Shown here in pieces: positions 41,442-53,378 of a stretch of DNA of 64,000 nt. The stretch's first letter is position 1. Every line of letters begins with the position of its first letter. The notes below the pieces were generated by a model, which saw only the letters and a program-made list of their open reading frames with translations, did not search any database and had not been told where the DNA came from. Origin of the DNA: Mesomycoplasma conjunctivae (lineage in GTDB: Bacteria; Bacillota_I; Bacilli_A; Mycoplasmatales; Metamycoplasmataceae); the NCBI RefSeq assembly GCF_000026765.1, contig NC_012806.1, positions 62,001 through 126,000 of the forward strand, read 5' to 3'. Position numbers and translations under genes: made by a program.

Positions 41442-42099
41442 TTTTTCATATTACGGTATTTTTATTTTTTTAATGGTAATTTTATTACAGTTTTTTATAT
41501 TTTTTATTTATCAAGTTAATTTAAAAATTAAGTATAGTAATTTTGCAACGCCTTTTAAAATTAATATTGATGAAATTAGAAAAACCTTGAATAAAAAATA
41601 TAATTTAACTTTTGATTTTAAGCTCACAAATGAAATTTTATTTGATCATATTTCCTTTAAAAATATGATCATTAAAATTCCTGAGGCTTATTTAGATGAG
41701 AGTGCTTATGGACAAATTAATTTATTATTTTTTCATTATTTTTATTTAAATAATAATAAATTCAAACTGAAATATAATAAAGTTTTATTTACAACTTTTC
41801 TTATTTTTTTTCATATTTTTATTATTTTATTAACAATGAGTTTGTATTGAATTTCAATAATATTTTTAGTTATCAGTTTGATAATTTTATCTTTAGATTT
41901 TGTACTAAATCATAAAATTTTTTGACAATCTTTTAAAGACTGTTCTACTTTTATAGAAGCTTTTCAAGATGGAGAAAATTATTTATTAATGAAATCATAT
42001 TTGAAATATAAAAAAATTGCTTTTTGAAAAAGATACTTTATTTTTTATCCTTTATGAACAAAAAATATGGTTGTTGCATTTAGTAAATGAGGTAAATAA
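41428..42099 (+). CDS. Membrane protein of unknown function
   Basis: A 223-residue protein with hydrophobic segments at about 8-29, 113-133 and 140-160, and a soluble loop between the first and second. The loop has an EAYLDESAYGQINLLFFHYFY stretch, with no zinc-protease HExxH motif. Five UGA Trp codons lie in the C-terminal part. Start ATG 41428 lies inside the previous gene, and the stop shares bases with the next start (TAATG). Together with its neighbours it forms an unassigned membrane trio in front of the PTS genes. Confidence 0.65.
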
Positions 42100-42395
42100 T
42101 GAAAGAAAAAATAATTAAAGAACTAGTAAAAATCTATGATCATGAACAAAAAAAGCTTGAAAATAAAAGCTTGGAAGAATTAAATGAGATATTAGAGCAA
42201 GCTAAAGAAGACAAGATAAGATTAAAATCTAATCCTAATAAATTTTTTTACATCAAATCGTTACCAAAACCTAAAGAGGTAAAAACAACAACGAGCACAA
42301 AAGCGGGGGCAATAGTTTTTATAGCCTTTGTTCTCACACTTTTATTGGCTGGTGCTCTATTTTTTATTATTGCATTTACAAATAACAGGGGTTAA
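42099..42395 (+). CDS. Small protein with C-terminal membrane anchor
   Basis: 98 residues: a charged, helical N-terminal part (about 1-60), a short Lys/Thr-rich hinge and a single C-terminal transmembrane helix (about 70-92). This tail-anchored layout suggests that the helical part works in the cytoplasm near the membrane. It starts with the TAATG overlap and is followed 1 nt later by the PTS IIA gene. Family unknown. Confidence 0.65.
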   Translation: MKEKIIKELVKIYDHEQKKLENKSLEELNEILEQAKEDKIRLKSNPNKFFYIKSLPKPKEVKTTTSTKAGAIVFIAFVLTLLLAGALFFIIAFTNNRG

Positions 42396-42396
42396 T

Positions 42397-42837
42397 ATGA
42401 AATTATTTGACAAAAAAATGATGGTTTTTAAAGACATTAAAGATTGAAAAGAAGTAGTTCATGAGGGCGTAAGGATATTAGTTGAAAATCAAAAAGCAAC
42501 TTGAGATCTTGAAAAAGCAATCATGGAATCCACTGCTCAATTCGGTGCTTACTATGTTTTAGAAAAAGGCATTGCACTTTTGCATGCCCCAGTCGGTGCT
42601 TATTGTATTAAAGCTGCAGCATCAATTTTACTTTTGCACAACTATGTAACTTTTAATAATCAAGAAGATAAACAAGCAAAAATTATTGTTACATTAAGTG
42701 CACCAAACTCTAATGATCATATTGATTTAATTTCACAATTTGCAAATTATTTTGGTAATCAAGAGTTTAAAAAAGAAGCATATCAAGCAAATAGTGTTGA
42801 GCATTTTTTAGATATAGTTAAAAAATATGAGGTTTAA
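42397..42837 (+). CDS. ulaC: PTS ascorbate-type IIA component
   Basis: A 146-residue EIIA of the Ula/SgaA type, which takes phosphate from HPr and gives it to IIB. The active His is probably in LLHAPVGAYC near residue 68, preceded by STAQFGAYYVLEKGIALLHA, the usual family arrangement. Two UGA Trp codons lie near residues 17 and 36. It directly precedes IIB and IIC genes, giving a complete split permease. Confidence 0.88.
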
Positions 42838-42839
42838 AA

Positions 42840-43115
42840 ATGAACATAAAATGTGTTTGTGGATCTGGTCTAGGATCATCACTTTTACTCGAAATGAATG
42901 TAAAAATGGTGCTAGATAAATTAAATATTGACTATGAATCAGTAGAACATACAAACATTTCTTCCTTTAATGCACAAGGTGTTGATTATGTCGTTGTTGG
43001 TGCTGATGTTGCACCAACTTTAGAATTTGATGCCAGCAAAATGATAGTTTTAACTAACATTTTATCTAAGGAAGAATTAGAAGAAAAATTAAAAAAAGTT
43101 TTAAAAATTAATTAA
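42840..43115 (+). CDS. ulaB: PTS ascorbate-type IIB component
   Basis: A 91-residue protein with the phosphorylated Cys in CVCGSGLGSSLLLEMN near the N-terminus, typical of lactose/ascorbate-type EIIB. It transfers phosphate from IIA to the incoming sugar bound by IIC. It starts 2 nt after the IIA stop and is followed by IIC. Confidence 0.92.
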   Translation: MNIKCVCGSGLGSSLLLEMNVKMVLDKLNIDYESVEHTNISSFNAQGVDYVVVGADVAPTLEFDASKMIVLTNILSKEELEEKLKKVLKIN

Positions 43116-43132
43116 AAAATAAAGGACAAAAA

Positions 43133-44659
43133 ATGAATTTTGGTTTCTGATTACTATCTTTTATAAAAGATTTTGTAGGAACCCCAGCTTTACTTGTTGG
43201 TCTTTTTACACTCATTGGTGCAATTTCAATGCGTAAAAAGCTTTCACAAATTATCATCAGCTCTTTTAAAGTCACAGTTGGATTTTTAATTCTTGGTGGC
43301 GGCGCTGGTGTGCTCGTCGGCTCCCTTACAAAATTTCAACCCCTTTTTGAAAGAGTTTATAATCTATCAGGGGTAATTCCTAACAACGATGCTTTTGCAG
43401 GCGCGCTTGCAAAATCACTTCCAAGTATTGCAACTCTTGGTTCACTCATTATGGTAGTTGCAATGCTTTTAAACATCATTTTAGCTTTATTTTCCAGACT
43501 AAAATATGTTTATTTATCAGGGCATGTGCTCTATTATTCTTCACTAATGTTAGCAGCTGTGATGTATACTTCCGGCTTTGATTTTCAAAATAGTGCCTCC
43601 GATTTTGCCCTTGCACTAATTTCTGGAGCAGGAGTTTTAGCTATTTACATGATTGTCTCACCTGCAGTTCAACAAAGATATATGCGTCAAATAACACAAA
43701 CAGATGAGATTGCCCTTGGTCACACAGGTGGTTTTGGTTATGCACTCTCTGGTATAATCGGTGAGACTATTGCTAAGTTTGCAAAAAAACCGCTTCTATC
43801 AACTGAGGCTATTAAGTTTCCCCAATCACTCTACTTTTTTAGAAATACCTTAGTTTCTATTTCACTGACTGTCTTTGTTTTCTATTTATTTGCTTTTTTA
43901 CCAGCTGGTATTATGTACGAAATTGGTAAGATAGATCCTCTTCGCGATGCTCAAGCTTTTGAGATTTTATCTTCAGGTAATTGGGTAGTCACAATGATTG
44001 TCTCTGCTTTTACTTTTACAGCTGGGGTAGAAATTATTTTAGCTGGTGTGCGTTTATTTGTCGGTGAATTAGTGCCGATGTTTAAAGGAATTTCTGACAA
44101 ATTAATTAAAAATTCTAAGGTTGCAGTTGATTGTCCAGTGGTCTTTCCTTATGCACCAAATGCTGTCATTATTGGCTTTATTTCTTCTTTTTTAGCAGGA
44201 ATTGTTGGCCTTCTAATTACTCTTGGTTTAGGAAAAGCAGCTCTGATTCCCGCAGTTATTTTACCAGGATTAGTGCCACACTTTTTCCTAGGAGCAACTT
44301 CTGGAGTTTTTGGTAATGTCAAAGGTGGCATCTGAGGAGCAATTGTTGGACCTTTTGTTGGTGGACTAATTATTACTTTTATTCCTGTCTTTTTTGCTCT
44401 TGGAAACTGAACACCACTTTCAAATAATTCTTTAGGTCAACTTTTGGTCGCCTCTGGTGAGTCTAGCAAATCACTTGTTAGTCTTAACTGAGGAGATACA
44501 GATTATTTTATTGGGTATCTTCCAGGACTTATTGGCTTGATTCCAAAAATTGGTAAGTTTGCAATTTTTGTAACTACAATCTTAGCTTATTTAGGATTTG
44601 TTATTGATGGAATTATTAAAAAACAAAGAAGTAAAAAACTTGAAGAGCAAAGACACTAA
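43133..44659 (+). CDS. ulaA: PTS ascorbate-type IIC permease
   Basis: This 508-residue integral membrane protein has about ten to twelve transmembrane helices and matches the UlaA/SgaT family. LGGGAGVLVGSL is near residue 50, GHTGGFGYALSG in the middle, CPVVFPYAPNAVIIGF and GLVPHFFLGATSGVFGN further on. Several UGA Trp are needed beyond residue 400. It would import L-ascorbate or a similar sugar acid together with IIB and IIA. RBS AAAGGAC. Its 3' end overlaps the transketolase start if the TTG at 44640 is used. Confidence 0.93.
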
Positions 44660-46565
44660 TTTATTTTTAGCATCAATGCGCTCAATTGCTATTGATGCTA
44701 TTAATCAAGCAGGTGGTGGACACCTTGGAATGGCTTTAGGTGCAAGTGAAATTTTTTATGCAATAGTTGCAAAAAACCTTCATTTTTCAAGCAAAAATCC
44801 TAAACGAATCAACCGTGATCGCTTTGTTCTCTCAGCTGGTCATGGCTCAATGGGTCTTTATTCACTCTATCATTTAATGGGCTTAATTTCACTTGAAGAA
44901 ATCAAGCAACACAAGCAATTACACTCGCAAACACCTTCGCATCCTGAAGTTGATAAACTAGATTATATTGATGCTTCGACAGGTCCTTTGGGTCAAGGAA
45001 TCGCGATGGCAGTGGGAATGGCACTTGCTGAGCAAAAGTTAGCAAACTACTTCAATTATCAAGACTTTTTACTCATCAATCACTATACATATGTTCTTTG
45101 TGGCGATGGCGATTTACAAGAAGGAGTCGCCCTTGAAGCACTAGCTTTTGCAGCTACTAATAAACTTAGCAAACTAATTGTCATCCATGATTATAATGAT
45201 GTCCAAATTGATACAAGATCATCTGAGGTCAACAGCGTTGATTTTCAAGGATTTTTTAGCTCACTAGGCTTTCATACGATTATTTTAAAAGATAATCAGG
45301 TAGAAACTATTGATGAGGCAATAAAAGAGGCACAAAATTCCAATTTACCAACTTATATTCAAGTGCCAACAATTATTGCTTTTCAAACTCAGTTTGCAAA
45401 TCAAAGTCTAGGACACCATGGAAGCTTGAATTTAGAACAAACTATTGATTTAAAAACAAAGCTCAATTTAACTAATTTTCAACCTTTTAATGTTGAAAAT
45501 TCAGTTTATCAAATGGGTCAAAAACTGCTTTTAAAAAAAGAACAAGCTTACCAAAAATGAGAGAATTTATTTACAGCTTATCAAAAAAGATTTCCTGATT
45601 TGGCACAAAAGTTTGTTGATTTTATGAACAAAAAAGAAGATATTAGCATTGAAAATCTAGTTTTTGCTAAGCAAAATTTAGCAATTCGTGACTATGTTGG
45701 CCAAATTATTACTACTTTAAATCAAAAAGACTTATTTTTATTAGGTGGCTCAGCTGATTTAGCCGTTGCTACGAAAGTACAGTTTACAAATCCTAAAAGG
45801 ATTGACTATGGAATTCGTGAATTTGCGATGGCTGCTATTAACAATGGAATTTTATTACATAGTAATTTTAGAACTATTTCTTCAACTTTTTTAAGCTTTA
45901 GTGATTATGGCAAACCAGCGCTGAGAATGGCTTCATTGATGAAATTAAACCCTATTTATATTTTTAGTCATGACTCTTATCAAGTAGGTGGTGATGGACC
46001 AACTCACCAACCTGTTGAACAATTAGGTGCTCTTAGGGCTATTCCTAATTTTTTAGTAGTGCGACCTTGCGATGACTTTGAGACTCTAGAAGGTTTTTCT
46101 TACCTTTTAAATCTAAAAGATCAACCCAGTGCCCTCATTGCTTCGCGTCAGCCTTTAGTTTCTTATAATAAATTAGAAAAATTTGCTCCAGCTTACTATA
46201 TTGATAGAAAAATCAACAACAATATTATCTTGTTAGCTTCAGGATCAGAAGTCAGCTTAGCATGTAAAGTGGCTAGTGAACTAGAAAAATATAATATCAT
46301 TGCAAGTGTGGTCTCTGTGCCTATTTTGCAACTTTTAGTCGACGATGCTGAGCTAATTAAGAAGTTAGAATTAGACAAAGTGCCACTTTTTGCAATTGAA
46401 GCTTCTAATGATACTCTTTGGTACAAATTAGCAGTTTATCAAAAATTTGCAGGTCGCTTTGCAAAAGACTTCGGCGAATCAGCTCCTGGGCAAATTGTCT
46501 ATGAATTAAAAGGTTTTAGCCCAGAATTTATTAGTCAGCAAGTACTCAAATTTCTTGAAAAATAA
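44640..46565 (+). CDS. tkt: Transketolase
   Basis: This 641-residue ThDP enzyme moves two-carbon units between sugar phosphates. The first domain has GGGHLGMALGASE, DRFVLSAGHGSMGLYSL, and the ThDP motif CGDGDLQEGVALEALAFA. The second has FRTISSTFLSFSDYG and HDSYQVGGDGPTHQPVEQL, and the third ends with KDFGESAPG. I prefer TTG 44640 over ATG 44676, because it keeps the helix that precedes SMRSIAIDAI in other transketolases. The TTG lies within the end of ulaA. The gene closes the operon and supplies the link from pentose phosphates to glycolysis. Confidence 0.95.
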
Positions 46566-46575
46566 TTTAGTTATA

Positions 46576-46610
46576 AAAAAATGATGCAAGTATTAAATGC
46601 ATCATTTTTT
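46576..46610. terminator. Bidirectional terminator between tkt and tyrS
   Basis: AAAAAATGATGCA, loop of 9, TGCATCATTTTTT. The A and T runs on both sides allow use by the plus-strand tkt and the minus-strand tyrS. Confidence 0.9.
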
Positions 46611-46646
46611 GTTGATATTTTTTTCTACAAAAATTTAAAAAAGTGT

Positions 46647-47885
46647 TTATTTTTGTTCAAAAATAAAGAAATTTTTCTTACCTTTTTTAATTAAAAATAA
46701 ATTATTTTCATCTTTTAAATTAGCACTAATCATTTCAATGTGAGCAATTTTTTGACCATTGATTTCTAGAGCACCCTGAGCTATAAATTCGTTTAATTCT
46801 CTTTTAGAATTAAAGACTTTTTGTTCAATCAAACTAGCTGCACTAAAGTTAGCTGAACTCAAAAGTGGAAGTACTTTTTTCAATTCTTGTTTATTTTCAT
46901 AGCTAATTTCTTGATAACTAGTTTTACCAAATAAAATATCCGAAATTTCAAGAGCACTTTTAAGTCCAGATTTGCCATGAATATTGGCTACAATTTCATG
47001 AGCTAACTCTTTTTGTAAAATTCTTGCCTTTTTATTTTCATTATGTGTTACAATAAGTTCATTAATTTTACTAAGTGGTTGAAAAGATAGTCATTTGATA
47101 ATTTTTTCAGCTTGTGCATCGCTTTGATTAAACAAAAATTGATACAAATTATAGGGGCTATACATATTAGCATCTAGTCAAATTGGGCTCCCGCCAAAGG
47201 TTTTTCCAAATTTAACACCATTTTCATCAGTTAACAAATTGACTGTCATCACAAAGGCGTCTTGTTTGTGATTAGCAACTGTTTTTTTGATTAGATCTAG
47301 TCCAGTAACCATGTTACCTCACTGATCGGAACCACCAGCTTGAGCTACCACATTAAAATTTTCGTATAGATATTTAAAGTCTCAACCCTGAATTAGTTGG
47401 TAGGAAAACTCTGTAAAAGAGAGTCCGCTTTGGATTCTAGTGGCAATGGAGTCTTTAGCTAAAAGATAGGCAATGTTGATGTTTTTGCCAATATCGCGTA
47501 AAAATTCGATAATATTCATGTCTTTATAAATTTCTAGATTATCAAAAACATTAAGATTGAATTTTTGTAGCTGAGCAATAATTTTGGCTTTATTTTCTAA
47601 GAGAGTTTGATTGGATAATAACACTCTTTCTTTGGAAGCAAAAGAAGGATCTCCGATCATTCCAGTGGCACCACCGACAACTGCGATAACAGGAATATCA
47701 AATTGCTTTAACCTTTGCAATAGATTAATTGCAATATAATTTCCAAGGTGGAGCGAACTAGCTGTTGGATCAAAACCAATATAAATTTTTTTACCTTTTT
47801 CAAGATTCAAAAATTTATCTTGGTCACTGATATCTTTTAAAATTCCTCGCAGTTGAAGATCTTCTAAAAATTCCTTGTTATTCAC
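46647..47885 (-). CDS. tyrS: Tyrosyl-tRNA synthetase
   Basis: This 412-residue class I synthetase has the HIGH-type motif in DPTASSLHLGNYIA, the VVGGATGMIGDP loop, QAGGSDQWGN for tyrosine/ATP recognition, and a KMSKS-type loop VKFGKTFGG. The C-terminal S4-like domain (about 345-412) binds the tRNA. It appears to begin with GTG at 47885, overlapping the end of msrA by 8 nt. UGA Trp codons are read through. Confidence 0.96.
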
Positions 47886-48384
47886 TTTTTTCCTTTTTTA
47901 ATTCTATTGGAAATAAATCTAAATTAATATGACAATATCCATTAGGATTTTTTTCAAGGTATTTTTGGTGATATTCTTCAGCTAAACTAACATCGTTTAC
48001 TGGTAAAATTTCAATATAATTTGGTCGATTTTCACTAGCTTGAAAATCTTTTTGAAATTGTGCAAAAACCTTTAAAAGTTGTTCACTTTTGCTATAAATT
48101 CCAATTCGGTATTGAACTCCTTTGTCACCTCCTTGTTTATTGAGTGAGTAAGGATTTACTATCTGTAAAAATAAATTTCATAGTTGTTTTTCAGTAATTA
48201 AATTTTCATCGTAATTAATTTCAACAGCTTCGACATGTCCTGATGATTGGCAAACTTGTTTGTAAGTTACACCTTCAAAACCGCCGTTGAGATAAACCAC
48301 ACTAGTGCTAATAACTCCTTTGGCTTTGTCAAAAAAGGCTTGTGCACCTCAAAAACAACCAGCAGCTATATAAATTTGTTTCAT
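47878..48384 (-). CDS. msrA: Peptide methionine sulfoxide reductase A
   Basis: MsrA (168 residues) reduces the S-form of methionine sulfoxide in oxidised proteins. The active-site GCFWGAQAFF is near the start (Cys10, Trp as UGA). SGHVEAVEI and QYRIGIY are the conserved substrate-site segments, and EEYHQKYLEKNP ends the domain. RBS AAGGAGAAAT lies just before the ATG, in the 8-nt gap after the nfo stop. The gene overlaps tyrS. Confidence 0.95.
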
Positions 48385-48392
48385 ATTTCTCC

Positions 48393-49220
48393 TTATTTTT
48401 CTAAAAGTATTGCTATTTCTTTGTCATAAATTGGCTTGTTATCTACTCATGGGGTTTCTAAAATAATAGGGATGCTGTCAAATAAAGGATCATGGACAAT
48501 TTTTTTTAGTGCTTCAAGACCAATTTTACCTTGTCCTATGTTTGCGTGGCGATCTCTTTTTGATCCAAGATGGTTTAATGAGTCATTCAAATGAATGACT
48601 TTTAAATATTTTAGTAGCCCTGATTTTTTAATTTTTGCTATAAAGTCATCATAGTTGTGCAAGTTATAACCGGCATCCCAAATGTGGCAAGTATCTAAAC
48701 AAATTGCGATGCGCTCAGAGTTGACTTGTTCAACAATATACACCAATTCTTCAAAAGTAGTCCCAATTTCTGTTCCTTTTCCAGCCATTGTTTCAATGCA
48801 AATAACAACATCTTGTGTTTGTGAAATCACGTATTTCAAAGATTCTATTAATTGTTCAATACTTGCTTGTCGACTAAAAGTTGTGTGCGAACCAGGATGA
48901 AGAACTAAATATTTAGCTCCGATATATCTAACTCTATTGATTTCTTCTATTAAGAATTTATTTGAAAATTCATGCTTTGCTATACTTGCGTTGTTAATAA
49001 TGTAAGGAGCATGAACAATGATATCTTCAGGTTTGACAATATCTAAAAACATTTGTTTATATTCGTTTAGTTTGTAGTTTTCAACAGGTACTCTTCTAGT
49101 AGTTTGAGGTGCTCCAAGGAAAATCATCATGGTATTTGCTTTGTTTTTCAAGGATTCATCGACTGCACCTGGCAAATAATAAGGTTTTTTAAAAGAAATG
49201 TGTGAGCCTAATTTGATCAT
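48393..49220 (-). CDS. nfo: Endonuclease IV
   Basis: This 275-residue TIM-barrel enzyme cuts DNA at abasic sites in base excision repair. Zinc-binding signatures are present in order: [66 protein letters not shown] and, in the C-terminal part, ILETPW. One UGA Trp just before the end must be read through. It lies between the Nif3-like gene and msrA in the minus-strand operon. Confidence 0.97.
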
Positions 49221-49227
49221 AATACTT

Positions 49228-49989
49228 TTAGATATTTTCTAAAATCTCTTTCTGTAATATAGTATGTATTTCAATTTTAGCAAAATTTTCTTTTAAGATA
49301 TCACTAATATTGTAAATAAAACATTGTTCAATTAAATGACTGACTTGCAAAACCTTTATTTTATGTTGATCTATAGCTAATTGATCTGATCATTTTAAAT
49401 CGGAGGTGATGACTAAATCTGCTTTATGTTTTTTGGCATTTAAAACGGCTTCAATACCACCGCTTCCAGGTAAAATTGCAACCTTTTTTAATTTATAATT
49501 TTTTTTCACATTTGATTGTAAATGCTTTATTTTTATAGCTTTTTTAATTATTTGAACCATTGAATTAAAATCCAAATCTAGCTTTATTAATAAATTGGCA
49601 GGATCCAATGTTTCTGCATTGCTAGTATCCAAATTTAATTGTTTAATAATTGAATAAGCTGTTGCTTGATTGCTAAAATCATAATTAGTATGTAGTGCTA
49701 GAATACTAATTTTGTTTTTTCTTGCAAGCGATGTTACACTTTTTTTGTAAGGAGCTTTTAAATATTCATCTTTTTTGCTAGAAAAAAAATAAAATGGATG
49801 ATGCACAATTATTAAATTTACCTTCATTTTTATACACTTTTTAATGATATCGCGTGTTAAATCCAGAGTTATTAAAATCTTGTTTACTTGCTCATCAAAT
49901 AACAAATTTCAACCTGAATTATCTCAAGGTGCTTGGTTTTCTAAAGGAAATTTTTCTAGTAAAAAATTGCCAATTTGTTCAACTTTCAT
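49228..49989 (-). CDS. Nif3-like dinuclear metal-centre protein
   Basis: This 253-residue protein of the NIF3/YqfO family has the metal ligands in VHHPFYFF near residue 66, HTNYDF near residue 106, and ITSDLKW toward the end. The N-terminal [17 protein letters not shown] is typical, with two Trp as UGA. The biochemical role of the family is not settled. It starts directly after the rpoD stop without a gap. In many Firmicutes this gene (yqfO) also follows rpoD and trmK, which supports the call. Confidence 0.9.
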
Positions 49990-51591
49990 CTATGATAATC
50001 CCTTTTCTGATCATCTTCTTTGTGGTGCACGCAATTTTTTTAAAATCTTGGATTCAATTTGTCTAATTCTCTCTTTGGTAACACCTCTATCAGCAGCTAA
50101 TTCATCATAACTATGTGCTCTATATTGTCTACCATTTTTATCATTACCAATTCCATAACGACGCATGATAAACTCTTGTTCTTCCTCTTCTAAATTGTTT
50201 TTAATCATTTCAATTAAAACTTTAGATTTTTCTTCTTGTTCTGCATAGTCTGAAGGTGAAATAACACTTTCATCTTTAATAAAATCAGAAAATGAACTAT
50301 CTTCTTCTTTACCTATTGCTTTGTCAAGTGAAATAGGATCTATATTAATTTTCCTTATATAACGTACTTTTTCTGGTGTAAAATCGGCTCCCATTACATC
50401 GGCAATTTCTTCAGCTGAAGGAGTAACACCATTTTTTTGCTGCAACTCACGCTCAATTTTATTTATTTTATTAATAGTTTCAACCATGTGCACTGGAATA
50501 CGAATAAGTCGAGCTTGATCAGCGACAGCGCGAGTTATTGATTGTCTAATTCATCAAGTTGCGTAAGTAGAAAACTTAAATCCTTTAGTTCGATCATATT
50601 TCGAAATCGCCTTCATAATTCCTAAATTACCTTCAGAAATCAAGTCAATAAAGTTTAAACCACGATTTTTATAACGCTTTGCATTATTGATAACCAAACG
50701 CAAGTTTCGCTTAATTAAGGTATCACGAGCTTTTCTACCTACGCGCCCTGGTATTTCCATTTTTCTAGCTAGTTCTTGTTCTTCTTCATATGTTAGTAGT
50801 TTTCCGTATTTACCAATTCAGCGCATGTATCACTTGATTATGTCGTTAGTGTCAGTGAGCTTGTTTCTATAAGTATCATCACTAAATATTTTTGGTTTGC
50901 GAGATTCATGAATATCGTGGTGATCCATATAGTCCTCATCATCAATATCTTGAATTTTTAGTGAGTCATCTACCTCTGTAAAATCTTCATCATCAATGTC
51001 TTCTAAATCACTAGAATCTATGTCGATGTTGTCTAAATCTTCACTATCTAAAAAGGTTTTTTTAGCTTTTTTGACTTTTTTATTAGTTAATTTTATGAGC
51101 TCATCTTTATCAACTTTTTTCTGGTCATCTTGATCAATATCGAGGCTAATAATTCCTTTTTGTATTAATATTTCAAAAACTTGATCAATTTGGTTTTCAT
51201 CAATAGATAATTTTTTCTTTTCCAAAAATGAGGAGACTTCACTTTGTGTTAAAAAAATGTCTTTGTTAACAGATTTATTGTTTTTTTTATCTAGTTTAGC
51301 TTTCTTTTTTTCTAATAATTTAGCAAGTTTGTCGATTAAAAAGTTGTATGGATCACTCTCTTTTTTTGATTTAGCTTTTGTTGTTTTTTCTACTTCTTTT
51401 TTAGTTTTAGATTTTTCGCTTGTTGTTGATTTTTCTTTAGTTTTTGTCGCTTTTTTAAGCTCTGTTTTTTTATCTAAAATCCCTTGATTATCTAATTTTG
51501 TTTCTAATTCTTTTTTAGTTTTTTTACCCATAGTTTTCTTAGTTTTGGTAGTAGTTGCTTTTTTTGCAATGTTGTCATTTTTGCTTTTCAT
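49990..51591 (-). CDS. rpoD: RNA polymerase primary sigma factor with Lys-rich N-terminal extension
   Basis: A 533-residue sigma-70 factor. Region 1.2 starts near residue 260 ([16 protein letters not shown]). Region 2 has [18 protein letters not shown] and the -10 recognition helix [19 protein letters not shown]. Region 3 and region 4 follow, with the helix-turn-helix [18 protein letters not shown] near the end. The first 255 residues are unusual: about 100 residues rich in Lys/Thr/Glu, a small helical domain, then an Asp/Glu-rich stretch. The extension is longer than region 1.1 of most bacteria. Internal UGA Trp codons are required. Confidence 0.95.
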
Positions 51592-51605
51592 AGTTTCTCT
51601 TTATT

Positions 51606-53378
51606 TTAATTTTTAAATATTTTTAGGAGTAATTCTTCTTGTTCTTTTGGATCTGTAGTTTCATTAATTCTTTTGATTTTATTGTTAATATCATGATTTT
51701 TTTTGTTCAAATTAGCATAATCAATTCAATCAGCAAATTCTTCTAATGTCACAGGTGTGATATCTAAATTTCAATAATCATAAAATTCTTTGCCTATCAT
51801 TTTCAAAAGTTGCTCTCGAGTATCCATTATCATTTTGGCATGTGCTTCTGGTTGTTGATGGATTTTTTCAATTGATTCAAAATAGTTTTTGTTTTTTGCA
51901 TCTATAAATTTGTAATCACTTCTTTTTAAAACATTAATAAATTTTTGATCTAGTAAAACGACTAATAATATTTTGAGTTCAAAAAACAAAGGCGTAACTG
52001 GAGGAAAATTAAAACTACCTTTTGATTCTACTTTACGATGATTGCTAGGTGGTATGTAATAATGTTTTTCTAATTCATAGCCAGGATCAAAGTTGTAGTC
52101 ATCACTATTGAAGAAATTTTGCTTGAGGTAATCATCTTTAAATTGAAAGGCAGAAGAAGGAATATTTAAATCTGTTTCAATTTTTTTTAGAAATATTTCT
52201 CTTGCAGCAAGGCTACTTTTTTCTAAATATCATTTGATATTTTTGACAAAATTTTCTAAGTGTTGACTACTATTTTTGTTTATTGATTTAAGAAAAAAAT
52301 TGTATACAAAATCGAGCGCACTTTTTTTATTTCTAATAGCTTTTTGCAAACTTTGTTTGCCATATTTTTCAAAATATTCATCAGGATCCATTTTATCTTC
52401 TCAACTAATAACAAAAGTAGTAATCTTGTTTTTTAAAAGAATTTGGATTGATTTTAAAGTGGCATTATTACCAGCATCATCTACATCTAAAACTAGTGTA
52501 ACTTGTTTATTTTTCAACAAGTTTATATGATTTTCAGTCAATGATGTGCCCATAAGTGCGACAACATTGTGAATTCCATCACGATAAAAAGCAATAGTAT
52601 CCATAAAACCTTCAGTTATTATGATTTCTTTATTTGGACCTTCAAATTCTTTTGCTCTGTGATAGTTGTATAAAATATTTGATTTTGAAAATAGCGAAGA
52701 GCTAGCTGAATTGAGATATTTAGGATTCTCATTTTCTAAACTTCTTCCAGAAAAAGCAACAATATCACCTTTCTCATTGCTGATGGCAAAAGTTAGTCTA
52801 TTAGTAAAAAAGTCATTGTCTAAATTGTTAATTAATGAATAATTAACAAGCAAAGAGTGTTCAAAACCTAGATTGTATAGTTTTTCTTTGATGCCTTCAG
52901 CTGGTGCAAATCCGATGTTAAATGTTTGGATAATATCTTCACTAATCCTTCTTTTTTGAAGATATTTTTTAATTTTTTCATCTTTATTATGGTACAAATA
53001 TAAAAAATAAATTTTGCTTGCATTACTAAGAGCACTAAGGGCTTGTTTTTCTACTTCAGTATAAATTTGAGTTTCTTTTAAAACTAAATTGGTGTTGAGT
53101 TGTAAATTATAGGTAGTGTTAAGAAAATTGATTACCTCATTAAAGCTTCAATTGTGATATTTAATTAAAAATTGAATTACATCACCTGCTTGGTTGCAAG
53201 CAAAACATTTGAAAATTTTCCTATTAGTTGATACAGAAAGTGAAGGTTTACTATCATCGTGAAATGGACAAATTCCCAGGTAGTTATTGCCTTTTTTGCT
53301 TAAATTTATGTATTGTGATATGACACTGTGAATGTCAATATTGTTTTGAATATAAGCTCGTAATTCTTGGATATTCAT
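51606..53378 (-). CDS. dnaG: DNA primase
   Basis: This 590-residue primase makes RNA primers for replication. It has the CHC2 zinc finger (CPFHDDSKPSLSVS and KCFACNQAGDVIQF, residues about 38-70), the RNA polymerase basic region FSGRSL, and the Toprim domain with IITEGFMDTIAFYRDG and VLDVDDAGNNAT. The C-terminal part after about residue 400 is divergent and should bind DnaB helicase. Eight UGA Trp codons split it in the standard code. The dnaG-rpoD order is conserved in bacteria. Its start is directly after the glyS stop. Confidence 0.95.

Noticed and set aside
51257-51487. Plus-strand frame opposite the rpoD N-terminus
   Set aside because: It is the complement of the Lys-rich rpoD repeats, giving a Phe/Leu/Ser-rich mirror frame with no start signals.
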